Assembly: GCA_009602725.1 (NCBI GenBank)
Contig: WELB01000070.1
Location: forward strand, 277,068 to 341,067
DNA: 64,000 nt
Reading direction: 5' to 3'
Source of the DNA: Spirogloea muscicola
Lineage: Eukaryota > Streptophyta > Zygnematophyceae > Spirogloeales > Spirogloeaceae
Positions 35,212-46,689 of the stretch are shown piece by piece (positions within the stretch are counted from its first letter, which is position 1; every line of letters starts with the position of its first letter). The notes under the pieces were generated by a model, which worked only from the letters and a program-made list of their open reading frames with translations, ran no database searches and was not told the origin of the DNA. A program made the translations under genes and the position numbers.

Positions 35212-35958
35212 TTCGGGGGGGCGGAGGCGCACCTCTCCGCTGGCCATCCCCAGGCGCGCGAGGTCGCATTGCACTCTCGTACTTTTAGAGACTAAGTCAA
35301 CGACAACCTGACGACATAGAGCATCACAGGTCAAAAGATGTGCCCGTGGATGAGCTGCCTGAGTGAATCTTTCAGATAGTTGTCCACGAGCAGAAAACAT
35401 GCTTCAAGGCTGGATGGCTGCATGCGTCTGAGATGCAACTCACGTGCGTAGTTATTGCATGGGAACGGGGCTTCTATACCCTCTATTACTGGAAGTCTAC
35501 TTAAGAGTTGCGTCACTGCAGTGGCTGACTCACGAAGCTGCATCCATGCATGCATATCTGCAGAGATGTATATCTAGGAGGCAAGGCTTTGCGTGAGACT
35601 GTGGATCCTGCACCAAGCTCCCATCACGACATGCAGGAAACCAGGTGCGGCAATAGAATCTATTCAACGCAATTATTGTCCTTCAATGCTCGTGTTCAAG
35701 TCGGTGTCATGGTGAATGGGAATCCAGTCGAAGGCCTGGACCTTTTCGATTCAGGGTCTTCGACCTTCTCGATTTCAATTGACTCGGGTCACAAGAGTCT
35801 ACAGTGATCATGTTAGACACAAGGACAGTCATACAACAGGGCTACGGATGCACAACATCACTTCAGACAAAAAGCATGCTTAAGATCAGTGCCGCCTCTT
35901 GCCAGACAAGTAGGCGTGAAGCAAAGCATGCGAGGGATATTGAATTGACTTGTGACTA
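35212..35958. other. Intergenic, nothing recognised
   Basis: Lies between the truncated LINE and the 3' end of the mannanase gene. No conserved coding region was seen. Confidence 0.45.
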
Positions 35959-35991
35959 GCGTGAGCCTGCAGCCAAGCTGCAGGCTCACGC
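35959..35991. repeat. Perfect 15-bp hairpin downstream of the mannanase gene
   Basis: Left arm 35959-35973 and right arm 35977-35991 are perfect reverse complements with a 3-nt loop (CAA). It starts 86 bp after the mannanase stop, so it would fall in that gene's 3' UTR or flank. The function is unknown. Confidence 0.75.
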
Positions 35992-36076
35992 CACTGCTTC
36001 ACCAGCTAGTAAGTGCTAATGCTTGTATATCTTCACCCTATGTTTTTTGTGGCCATTGATGCATACTGCTTGGCTC

Positions 36077-39000
36077 TCAAGCAGACAGTCTGGCTGCTTG
36101 ACTCTTTATAAGCCTCACTATAGAGGAGTCGGTTGGATACACTGCAAGTGATGTGTCAGCCATGGCATGGTCCGCAACATTCAGGACCCACAGCAAACAG
36201 CCAGCATAGAGCTGCCTAGCCCTTGCGGAGGCGTATGCTTGGTTGTATGTTGTTGCATAAACCTGCAGACGGCACACATTAGTACGTGTCTGCTTGGGCA
36301 GGCATGCTGCCTTGAAATCTACACACAGACTAATCCATCGAGGATGTCCATGTCAAGCAATATGAGGCCCTTGTGCATGCTAACATGCAATGCCTGTCCT
36401 GATCTTGTTGCTGCAAGAGGGATTGATTTTTGTGGTCATTAAAGGTCAGTAGTACTCGTCAGATGGAAATTCTAACCACCTCACAAGAATTAATAGACCA
36501 GCTCAGGTCAGAAGTCAGCATGCTGGACAAATGAATATCAAGGCGCCTTGCTACCTGCTCTCTGCCTGAGCTGGGGTACGAGAACTCGGTCAATATGACA
36601 GGCTTCTGAAGGGCCGCAGCGGCTGCCTCATGTGAACTAACCCAGCGAGTCAGGAACTCGTTATCAGATTTGACACCCTTATTGAGCCTGAGCTCACAGC
36701 ACGGAGTAAAAGTGTCAGCCATGTCAGTGACAACCGTGGCTCGGCTCCCTTGACATGCAAACGGATTTGGGAGGAGGATTTAGTGCGTGTCATCCAGCAA
36801 GGGGCGATGATTGAAAGACAATGTTGATAGCCACTTAGAAATTAACCATCTTCCAAGTAGCTGGTAGCTCAAGGAAGAGGGAAAATGCTTTGCTGCCAGG
36901 CTTATGCTTGACAGCATCGGTCTGCATGTTCTACACCGCAACCCATCTTGACACAGCACACACCAGAGGTGAGGATGTCCGTGGAAAGTTGTAAAGTCGA
37001 TCTGGGTGATGCCATGAAGCTGCAGAAAGTCTCCGCCGCAGTTTTGATAGTAGTTGGACGGTGGAGGGTTCTGGGCTGACCACCTTGAGCCTGTCATTGG
37101 GTCATGGAGCGGAGATACCTCAATATAAGCTCAGACTGGCTCGCACACAATGAGGTGCACCATGAGATGGCAGATTATTCTTATATGGCATCCTTGAGAA
37201 AGGCTGCAGCTTGAAGGACAGGACTACAGGATCGTCCGACATTTCCGACAGCTAAGTTCTCTTTGTTGCACCTGAGCCAAAGAAGCCCTCTGTACCGACT
37301 GTAAGAAGGTGCTTGGAGTCTATGCTCTTCACGTACTTTGCCATAGTGGTAACCCATGGCAAGAGCCATGACCCACATCCATCACACCTGAAGCCAGCAG
37401 AACGAAATGTAGGTTCTGATGGGATGCATGACAGGGCATCAGTGACCAGACCAGATCTTTTCTGAAAAGTGGGGCAGGGCTCCTTGGCCAATACTCCAAG
37501 AGGTAGCTTGAAATTGGGATTCGCATCATCAAGCAAGCCTTATAAAGGAGTCAGTTTGTTGCAGGAGCCTTCCTGGACTTGCTTGATATACAGTGATAAG
37601 CTGCCCAGCCCATGCACAGGGTGTCTGAGATGTCATGAAGGACGACCAAGCTGATGAGTCCGAAGGTGTTTTGGGGGCGTCATATATGGTGTCGGGATTC
37701 TTATTTGCACAACATAACCTACAAAAGCAGCAGACTTTGCAGCTAAGCAGTGGGACTTTGCTGAAGCTGTAGCATGCACTGAGTGAAGGACGACCAAGCT
37801 GAGGACGAAGTGTTTGGGGGTTCTCAATCATGGTGTCGAGATTTTGGATTCTAGCACAGCGGAACTTACAAAAGCAGCAGACTTTGCAGCAAAGCAGTGA
37901 ACGCTGGATGAGGCATGTATTGAGACCCGACTTTACCTCGGCTCATTGATGAGTTCCCACCCGAAGATGGTCGGGTCGTCCTTGTTCTGCAAGCCTGTAT
38001 ATGTATTTCTGCGTGTGAGCATTGCTTGCACATAACTTTTGTAGTACACTTGAGCCCATTGATCCCGATAGAAGGCATTGCCGAATGCAGTGGAGCTTGT
38101 ATCTGGAGACTGGTGCCCCAGTGCCTGGAGGCTCCACACCACATACTGCTTCTTTCCACCGTAGGCATCCCAGTTGTTCACAAGAGGTAGCAGAAGCCGT
38201 ATACCATTGTGGCCAGCAGCTTGTACCACGTAGTCCAGAGCCTGCAGCTCGCAACGTGATCATGTTCAGGGTCCGACAGCCAATCACTTGTCAGCACTTA
38301 CATGAGAATGGCAATGCTGTGACAAACTCAGACTGCATATTGTGTGTCTCCCTTATGTAGGCTTCAAACACCAGATAGGCTTTCTGTCACTCCAAGCTAA
38401 GGACAACAGCGAGTAGCCGAGCATGAGGGCTATGTCGAGAGTCCTCAGTCAGAGGACTCCTTGAAGAGGTCGATCGACGACAACAATTACATTATCTTTA
38501 ACGCCTTCGGAGACAACATACACCAAGAAACTACAAGTGTTGCAGATGGCACCTTGAAGACGTTCTCATCAAAGCGCCCTGGCTTTGTTTGCAGCGCTTT
38601 GAAGCTACTACTGTGCCATCTGCAAAAGCCCACGTCCGGCAGACATTCATACCAAGCCTCTTTGCCGCCTGAAATATCTCTTCTACCTGCACAGAATCGA
38701 TGGAGTGACAGAGTGGGCATCAAGAGATAGCTGGCAAGAAGTGGGCCAGGTCGGCAGCGCTTACATCCACCCCTTGTGCCTCGAGTATGCGCAATTTCTC
38801 CTTAACAATGACAATGGACTTGCTTGATGCACTTGTGTCAGCAGCTACTATATGCTTCAGCAGATGTAAGATGATTTGGCACTGCAGAGACGTCAAGCGC
38901 CGTGAAGTCTGGATAAGGGCAAGCCCGAGAGCCGTCAGCAGAGCACGAATCGAAGTATCCTGTGTGCTCTCAAACCTGATGCTTCTGCCCAGGCCGCGCC

Positions 39001-39200
39001 GCTGCCTGGAGCAGCCAGAAGGTGTTGAAGCCATTGACATTGAAGCGCCTGCCCCTTGCAACGAGGTTGGTGCCCTCGCGCTGCACGAAGGCGGAGGAGG
39101 CGGGCAAGCTTGCTGCGGCCACGCAGGATGGCATCGAGGACGTGAATGGAAACCCAGAACCAGCGAACAGCACACCAAAGAAGACGATCGGGAGCTGCAT
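36077..39200 (-). CDS. Mannan endo-1,4-beta-mannosidase (GH5 family)
   Basis: Secreted enzyme cleaving beta-1,4-mannan in the cell wall. The start at 39200 gives a signal peptide (MQLPIVFFGVLFAGSGF). Exon 1 holds FVQREGTNLVARGRRFNVNG and FNTFWLLQ. Exon 2 (about 38697-38552) holds VEEIFQAAKRLGMNVCRTWA and FADG. Exon 3 (about 38242-37940) holds GIRLLLPLVNNWDAYGGK and DDPTIFGWELINEPR, with the acid/base Glu. Exon 4 (about 37390-37255) has MAKYVKSIDSKHLLTVGTEG. Exon 5 (about 37106-36970) has ITQIDFTTFHGHPHLW. Exon 6 (about 36695-36540) has PVILTEFSYPSSG, with the nucleophile Glu. The last exon (about 36272-36077) has VYATTYNQAYASARARQLYA and LLWVL, then stop. In exon 2 the family frame shifts by one near 38610: TWAFADGT is followed in another frame by SSFKALQTKPGRFDENVFK. 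A missing base, real or from assembly, is likely. Both catalytic glutamates are present. Confidence 0.85.
37634..37926. repeat. Intronic tandem duplication (~145-bp unit, two copies)
   Basis: Two direct copies (about 37634-37777 and 37784-37926) share blocks such as 'gaaggacgaccaagctga', 'tggtgtcg' and 'aaaagcagcagactttgcag'. They lie in a mannanase intron between exons 3 and 4. Divergence is moderate, with small indels. Confidence 0.7.
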
Positions 39201-39955
39201 TGAGCTTCTGTTGCACCGCCGAGATGCCGCCCGAGAGATGGAAGGAGCCAATCGTGAATGGAGCAAGCGGCGAGTGCCGAGCTCTCGCCAGATTGGAACC
39301 GTGAGGCAGTGCAAGGAGCGGTCACAGCGGCGGTATGGCCAATGTGGGCTGTGCAATGCAGGCCCAGGCATGGAGCTGGAGGGGGATGGAGGTGGTCAAC
39401 GGGGGCGAGCGCTCGTGGGCGGCTTGGTGAAGGGGGCTGCAGGGCAGGAGGAGCGGGTCCGAAGGGGGCCGCCATGGCGGGGTTGGTGGGCGAGCGGCAA
39501 GACGGGAACGGATCGCCGAGCAGCAGCGGGCAGCCCCGGCTCCCGAGGGTCGCGGGGGGAGCCGCGGTGGCCGCTGGCGGGCGCGCGGAGAGCCGGGGGC
39601 GAGCGGGCTGACCCCAAAGGTGCCGGAAAGCCGGGCGTCGCACGCGCCGGGAAGGCCGTCACGGACAATGCGGCTGCCGATAGATCTAACCACAGGGAGA
39701 GCGTCACGACGGTCGTCACGACGGGGAGGCGGGGCGGTTGAGCCGCCCGCCGGGCCGGGCGCGGCTCCGCGGGGAGGGGGGAGCTCCGCAGGGCCCGCGG
39801 GGCGTGCGGCCATGGCGGCGGCGGGCGGGCGGCGGAGGAATGCGACTGCTGATGAGAAAGGAGGGGCTGTGGAAGCCAGTCAGGTGCATGCCCGAGCCGA
39901 TCCTGCCTGCCCGTCACCAGACAACCGGTGTTCATGATCTTATTCAGTGCAGTGG
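39201..39955. other. GC-rich region upstream of the mannanase gene
   Basis: Probable promoter and 5' UTR of the mannanase gene (inferred). Long overlapping frames on both strands are Arg/Ala/Pro/Gly-rich shadows without recognisable domains. Confidence 0.4.
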
Positions 39956-39959
39956 GGGC

Positions 39960-40191
39960 CCGGGGGCAGCGGGAAGAAAGGGCTCGCCCATCGAGCATAG
40001 GGGCTGGACAAGCCAGCCCAAAAAAGAATGAACAAAGAACGAGAAGGGGGCCAGAGGAAGCCAGAGGAAGCGCTAAGAAACCAAAGCACACAAAGAAAGA
40101 AAGCAGCTACAAATTACTCAGTAACCCCTGCTAAGCAGCCGCAAATCAGAGAGGCTAGGGTCCTGGAAGTGGGTCCCCTGGACAGAGCCAG
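39960..40191 (-). mobile_element. LINE family B 3' end, inverted copy of 131-366
   Basis: Nearly identical in reverse orientation to the module at the window start: ORF tail ...QDPSLSDLRLLSRGY, the UTR, the GGGCTGG/CCAGCCC hairpin at about 40000-40020, and the CGATGGGCGAGC motif at 39980. The upstream part is lost in the adjacent gap. Confidence 0.75.
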
Positions 40192-40322
40192 NNNNNNNNN
40201 NNNNNNNNNNNNNNNNNNNNNNNNNNNNNNNNNNNNNNNNNNNNNNNNNNNNNNNNNNNNNNNNNNNNNNNNNNNNNNNNNNNNNNNNNNNNNNNNNNNN
40301 NNNNNNNNNNNNNNNNNNNNNN
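40192..40322. other. Assembly gap (131 N)
   Basis: Undetermined bases inside a LINE B-like copy. Confidence 1.
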
Positions 40323-40444
40323 CCGAGGCTCGCGGCCGGCACGCGCGCGGCACGCCCCACGCCGCCGATCGGCCCCGCCGCCTGCAGGCGGCGCGGGCTC
40401 CCTTGCAGCGGAGGGCGATGGCGGTTGCTTGGCCAGCCCGGCAA

Positions 40445-40680
40445 AAGAGAGAGGCGCGCGCGGGGCGCATGAAATGAATTGGAGGCCGATTCAAGCCGAT
40501 ACGTTGTCAAGGCTGAGTCTAGGGCAGCAGAGTTGCCAGGGGCCGGAAAAGAAGGGGGCGAGGGTTGTGACCAGCCGGCCCGAAAAGGACTGACAAGGTC
40601 CGACGAGAGAAGGCGCGCGGGGCGCATGAAATGAAATGGAGGCCATACCAGTCCGATACATTGTTCAGGCAGGGTCTAGG
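40445..40680 (-). repeat. Repeat C - hairpin - repeat C cluster
   Basis: Two repeat C copies (about 40450-40512 and 40610-40670) flank a GGGCCGGCTGG-type hairpin module (about 40550-40605), all reading on the minus strand. The order repeat C, GGACCTTGTC, hairpin, GAGGGTTGTG-side arm suggests one composite 3' UTR. A further plus-strand GGGCTGG module lies at about 40828-40870. Confidence 0.5.
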
Positions 40681-41344
40681 GCAAACTAAACAGGACTACA
40701 TAATATGGATACCGAAACTAAAGTGCCGCAGGTGACATCAGTACCCACGGGTGAGCACAACCGAATCCGACAAGCTAACAAGCACCGAAGCACCGAAGCT
40801 AACAAGGTCCGAAGCACACGGCTTCTTTCTGGGCTGGCTTTTTCTCACAGTCCCCGCCCCCTTGAAAAGAGCTCACTTCTCAATGGCTGCTGGGTGCTCG
40901 ACATTACCTGCTGAGCAGCAGGAGAAAGACTGCAGCTGCTGCTACTGACAGAGCGGCCGTGGAAGCCAAGGCGGCGCCGCCGCCTGCCCGACCTCGGACC
41001 TCCCTCGCGCGCTTTATTCTTCCCCCACTCGCCCCTCTCTCCGATCAGTCCCTCCCTCCGTCCCGACCAGCTCGACCGCCTGCCCCCGCCCCGCCGCAGC
41101 CAGAGCCGCTTCGGCGGCCGCTCGCAACCCTTCACCCCTTCATCGTAACCCGCCACCCCCCATCTCCCTTGCCCCCGGCAGCCAGTCGCGTCGAGCTGCC
41201 CCCCCCTTTCCTCCATCGCGGAAGCTCGGAGCTGGCCTGCTGCACCAGCTGCTGCCGGCACCCGAGCGCCCCGGCCTCGGCCCAGCGTCCGTTACCCCGA
41301 GCTCGCGGCGCGCGGCTCGCAGCTCGACACCTCCGCTCCGCAGA

Positions 41345-44300
41345 ATGCAGGTCAGTAGGACCCTTGCATGGCCATCCTGCACAGCCGAACGGTGTTTCCG
41401 ATGGGCACTTGTCGAATGAACCTTGGGAGGACCTAACGGTAGTCGAAGAGGGCAAGCTGCAAGCCTAGCTCGTTTTGACACCACGCTGGCGGTCACCTCG
41501 CGGGAGACGCCGTGGCTCTGGTCTTCAGACCAGCTCTAGGCGGCACACCTCCGTGGTACTGTCTGTGCGCGCTAGGCTTGAACCAACAATCAGCTTACAC
41601 CGATTTTGGCTTCTGCAGGCCCTCTCGCACCTCGGAGCTGCGCTCCGGGTGCTCCTCCTTTGCACTTCTCTGGCGTATCCCGTTGTCGCACAAACGTGGC
41701 GTGACCTGGCCTGCACAAGGTGATCAAGCTTCCTCTGGAGGCCTACAGAGCAACACTTGGAGCAAGAGATATTGTGCTAAGCACGTTCCGGGTTGGGCTG
41801 GCTGCCTCGTGCATCTGCTGGCGGGACTCCCCTTTGCAGACTGCATGCCCTGTTTGCAAGACCGCTGTCACTTACATAGATGGCGCCTTGCACTTGTGAC
41901 GCATCACTGGGGAATTGCAGCTGTTTGTCTGCTTGCGCGAAGCCGCTTGTGCAACCAAGAGGTCTTGACCCCTAACCTTGCCCTCACGTGACCATGTGTG
42001 CAGTACTTCTTTCACGGAGCGTCCATGCCGCTTTGTGGATGCTCTACCGCGTCTGCCCAAGATCAACACCAGGGATCACCCTAATGTCACTCTAGGTGCC
42101 TACAAAGTCGTTCAGGTAAACCACGTCGTGCTTGTCTTTGCTGTAAGCTAAGCTGTTGCACACTGCCACCCCAAAATCGTTGCTGATCTGCAATTTGCAG
42201 CTGCTGATGGACAACATTCTCTTCTCATGCCTACCCTCTGCACCTTCTCTGCAGAAACTCCATCGAGACCTGCCTGCCACGACATTGTATGGATATGGCA
42301 CGTCACTAGAAACAGCAAGCTACCCAGGTCCCACTTTGGAAGCAGTTCGTGGATACCAGACGACCGTGCACTGGCAGAACCACCTGACAGACGACCAGCA
42401 TCTGTTTGTCGTGGACCCCACCCTCATGGTTCCCAAGTACACCAAGGGCGGCATCCCCATGGGTGACAAGTCCAAATGCACACCTGGTCTTGACATGCAG
42501 TGACTTGTTCATTTCCAGATCATATAGAAAGGCAAAGGGTCCTCGAACATCGCGACCAAATCTTGTGTTGATATGACCCGTGGGCAGAACAACTGAGTGC
42601 AGTCGGGGTGTCCATATCCACAGTGCCGCATCTTCACGAGATACATTCGAATAGTAAATACGACGGGCATCCGAACGCATGGTGGACCCCATTCAACGAA
42701 ACAGGAGACGGCTATTCCACAACGTAAGCATGGGAGAAACATGCATATCTAAGCTCCTAGATTGTTTGTCAGAGTGACAATGATAATGTACTGCCCTCAA
42801 TTTGTCCATCCTTATGCAGCACGATGCTGTGGGGATCTTCTCCGTGCAATCATGCACACAAGGGCAGTAACATGGTGGCCTCGACTAGCCCCACCTTACA
42901 TACCAATGTCTGCGTTTCTTCCACCAGAACAGGATGGTGTGTCACAAGCACCAATTTATCAACTCACTTTGCGTCATTTTTGTTTGTAGTAAGTACGAGT
43001 ACCCCAATCAGCAGGAGCCTGCCCTGCTCTGGTACCATGACCATACAGTTGGCATGACAAGGCTGAACGTGCAGGCTGGTATAATTTCCAACCCCTGCCA
43101 GAGAATACATACCTGTAGGAGTTGCACTTCTCGCTCCCAATGCATGCTCAAAGTCATGTGGAGCAACTCAAAGGGAATGCAACGATCAATGAGTCTGGCT
43201 GCTTTCAGGTCTTGCTGGGGCCTACGTTCTACGAGACCCAGAAGGTTTGGAGAAGGACATGCAACTGCCCTCCGGCAAGTATGAGCATGTTCTTATCCTA
43301 CAGGTAATGCACGGGTTGCAGCCAGCCAAATGACAAGCTTCTGATCTGATGGTGTACTACTCGCTAGATGTTTTCGATGACACAAAAGTACATTGACCAA
43401 TATCATGAGCTTCTCAGTGGCACCACTACCAATAAAGAGATAGTCATCACTGCATGCACAAGATTTGCACTCGCTTAGTGGGACTTTGAAGCTTCCTCTT
43501 GCAGGATAAGTGGATCTTGGACAACGGGACAATGTATTTCAACACGCTTGGAGACGTACCTTCTGTTCATCCGAACTGGGTACCCGAGTTCTTCGGCGAG
43601 ACCGTGGTGGTGAATGGCAAGGCCTGGCCTTATCTCAAAGTGCAGGTGCCAGCACGTGATGCTAATATATCCTGTATATCAAGCATGTCATTACTATCTG
43701 TTAAGCACAATCGAGAGTCACAGAGACGGAGATCTTGCAGGGCCACAAGTGCTGATAAGACCATTGAAAGGACATCCTGCAACTATCATGCCACACACTT
43801 GACTCAACTCTACTGACACACTACTGTTGCCATGCAGCCCAAGAAATACCGCTTCAGGATTGTCAATGCAGCAAATGCTCGCTTCTTCAACCTCTATTTT
43901 GGCAACTCCATGACATTCTTTCAGGTATATCTGATCTTCACTCATGCATGATTATGCATGAGTGAAATGCCAACGATGCAGCCAGGGCACTGCATCTTAG
44001 TGCAGTCATCAAATTGCAGTCATCCAACTGCTCCATATTTTTGATTGGTGCACATGCACTTCCTGATATCTATCTACTGCAGTCTTGACATTTCTTAATA
44101 TCAGTTTCCAATGTATGCACACAATTGCACAGATCGGAAGCGATGGCGGGTACCTTCCCCAGCCCGTCCTCATGAAGTCCCTTTTGATTGCTCCGGGAGA
44201 GAGGGCAGGTAAGTCACACCATCATCTCCTAGCTTAATTATCTCAAAGGTACCCTTTCCTGTAAGGGCTCTCATGGTAACTACACTGCGGCAGTCATCCA

Positions 44301-45670
44301 CTCGGTTCACCTTCGGGACTCTGAAGTTGAGGGGACCTGATCCGCTGAATCCCATGCTGCAGATATTGTTGTGGATTTTGGGTTCAAGAGAAAGCACAGA
44401 CAGCTGTTGCTGAAGAACAATGCAAACACGCCCTACCCTGGAGGTGACCCTGTTACAGTCAATTCTGCAACAGTCATGAAGTTTGTCATCGCGAAATAGG
44501 TCAAGACTCCTGACAACAGGTGATGAACGACCTGATCATAATGTTGCAATCAGATCCTGTAACATTCGCCTCATCTTTGTAAGTCAATCTGTAAGCTTAA
44601 ATTTTTGGCAGATCAAGCAAAGTCCACCTCACGTTGTTGGAAGAGGCTAGCCGTCCGGTCCATTGTTTGCTTCCAAGCTTAACCAGGCCAGCAATCTGGT
44701 GGTCGGTGACAGTGTGCTTGGCAAGGTTCTGAGGCCTGCCCTGCCGGTTCTGAAGTCTCTCCCGCTAGCCGAGATCCGCCAATTGACCTTAATCGAGACA
44801 GCGGACGTCGAGACGGACGAGCCACTATGTTCAGTACTAAATGGTCTCCACTGGGATGACCCAGTCACAGAGAAGGTCAGTTTTCCAGCCCTCTTCTTCA
44901 ACAGATCTCCACAGGTGGTCAATGTCACGTTGTGTTGAGATGGAAAACCATCTTCCAGGTATTAGGAACTCACAGAACCTGCATGAACAGGTGGCAATTC
45001 CTCATGGATGTACACAATCTACCTCTAGAAAATTGTACGAAATAGTGGCCTCTGCAATACATGTGACTTGTTTGCAAGTTTTGTTCTACAGCCCAAGCAG
45101 GGAACAACTGAAGTTTGGCAGATTATCAATCTTACGGATGACATGCACCCTATCCATCTACATTTGGTGCAATTTCAGGTATAAAACCTTGGGCTCAAAT
45201 GTGAATGACGGAAGAGTCTGCTAATGCTGCATCCAACAAACTGGTCAATCTCATGCCTCCATATCCTCCAAATTTTTTTCAACTTTAGGACCTTGATGTC
45301 CTGACATTCTGACTGGCAAGTGCTATCATTTACACAGTCAGTGCCAAATGCTGAGCAGGCTGTACAGAGGCAAATCTTTGACACCGACAAGTATCCCCAC
45401 AACTGCACGCTTGAGGCCTACGGGAGTCCACAATCTGCGAACAGCTGCTATTTGGCCCCCCCCATGTTCTACCCAGAAGCTGAGAGAGGGTGGAAGGACA
45501 CGTTGCGGATGGCACCAGGGGAGGTTTCTACTATTGCCATACGCTTCACTGATCAGGAAGGAAAGGCCTTTAGCTTCAATGTGACAGATGGCCCTGGATA
45601 TGTCTGGCATTGTCACATCTTGGACCATGAGGACAACGACATGATGCGGCCGTATGTCATTGTGCCATAG
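41345..45670 (+). CDS. Multicopper oxidase, LPR1/CotA (bilirubin oxidase-like) type
   Basis: Secreted or wall copper enzyme; plant LPR1 is a ferroxidase of this class. Fourteen exons connect in phase: 41345-41350, 41619-41719, 42004-42115, 42255-42462, 42603-42723, 42990-43078, 43209-43303, 43505-43645, 43838-43924, 44133-44208, 44363-44519, 44713-44875, 45092-45178 and 45338-45670 (TAG), ~591 codon positions (LPR1 is about 580). Exon 1 is only ATG CAG; exon 2 completes a signal peptide ([18 protein letters not shown]). Copper motifs: [10 protein letters not shown] (HxH), [14 protein letters not shown] (HxH), [11 protein letters not shown] (HxxHxH) and [16 protein letters not shown] (HCHxxxH...M). 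Also [20 protein letters not shown] and [10 protein letters not shown]. Exon 11 has an in-frame TAG at 44497-44499 between KFVIAK and VKTPDN, where the family reads through. Everything around it looks functional. Confidence 0.9.
43937..43966. repeat. 13-bp perfect inverted repeat in an intron
   Basis: The arms TTCACTCATGCAT and ATGCATGAGTGAA are separated by 4 nt (GATT), 12 bp into the intron after exon 9 of the multicopper oxidase. It would form a hairpin close to the 5' splice site. Confidence 0.75.
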
Positions 45671-46685
45671 AATAATCTCTGAGTTGCAGGGTGCTTAAGG
45701 AATTGAAACGTCAAGGAGGGCAATTTCTTGCCCTTCATGATCCCAAAGCTCATCCTTTGATGAGTCCAGACAGGGTTCTGCTTTCCCATTAGGCCTTAAA
45801 ATGAGACTTTTCTTGACAGCTCAAAAATTTGAATCGACTGCCAGATAAGGTGGTTTTGCAGAAGGGGGTCTTTCCCCAGGCGAAAAAGAACACATCATAT
45901 GTTAAGGTTTGGCTACCAAGCCAGCTACAGATGATTTTGAAGTGGAACAAATGGGGGGGGAGTGTGTGCACTTAAATGATAGCTTACGAGCCTGAAAGTG
46001 ATAAGGCAAGTACACCTAGAATGTAAGCCTTCTGCTGCAAACGTGAACGCGAATTCGCTGCAGCTAGGGGAAAATGATGGTATTGGCGGCCTGGGTGGGG
46101 CCCACTCAAGGGAAACAGTCTCTAACCCACATCTGTGAGTCTATCGTTTAATGTGAAAGAAGTTCTCTCAAAGAAGCTCATTCCTTCCTGTGTTTCAAAT
46201 ACTCGAATTTTTCCTTCTCTCTCAAAGGAGAGCGATTACTGTGAGAGATCAGCCCAACTGGAAGGGACACGTCCAAAGGGGCCAGAGAGCACAAACCACA
46301 TCAGCACGAGCAGAACTAAGGGTGGGTTCACCAATCTCATTTGCCTGTGAAACACTAGATGCAGAATCCGAGAGCAACATGATAAGTACAATTTTGTACA
46401 GATTTGTACATGGAGACAAACCCAGCACTGAAAGACTTTTGAGGTTATAAATTTCTCTGAGTGAGTCGTGATCCATATGAAAACCTGGCATCGTAGCAAG
46501 TGATACCTTCAGTAACTGTTTACCTTCTGGAGAGAAGCTTATGGAGGGAGCCTGCGGCCACCTACTAGGAAGGAGAGGGCCAGAGACGCGGAGTACATGG
46601 GCAAAGCGCACTCTCTTATTCTTGACACTGTCTCTTTCTTGGGCATCAGTTACCCGATTAAGCAGTGGGCACGACAGTTTAGAAA
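45671..46685. other. Intergenic, possible retroelement debris
   Basis: No gene is supported. A minus-strand trace of the family A 3' UTR ('gtacttgcctt' block) is seen near 45990-46030. Confidence 0.4.
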
Positions 46686-46689
46686 CAGT

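Noticed and set aside
38720-39643. 307-codon minus frame at the mannanase 5' end
   Set aside because: Out of frame with the signal peptide and GH5 motifs; compositionally biased.
40028-40627. Frames of 126-169 codons around 40.1-40.6 kb
   Set aside because: They span the 131-base gap and LINE B debris.
44497-44499. TAG reassigned to a sense codon in this genome
   Set aside because: Multicopper oxidase and glutamine synthetase both use TAG as their natural end, so reassignment is not supported.
44612-44700. Alternative multicopper oxidase exon starting [11 protein letters not shown]
   Set aside because: The phase also fits, but it leads into a frame without the conserved block; the acceptor at 44711-44712 gives a direct in-phase join.
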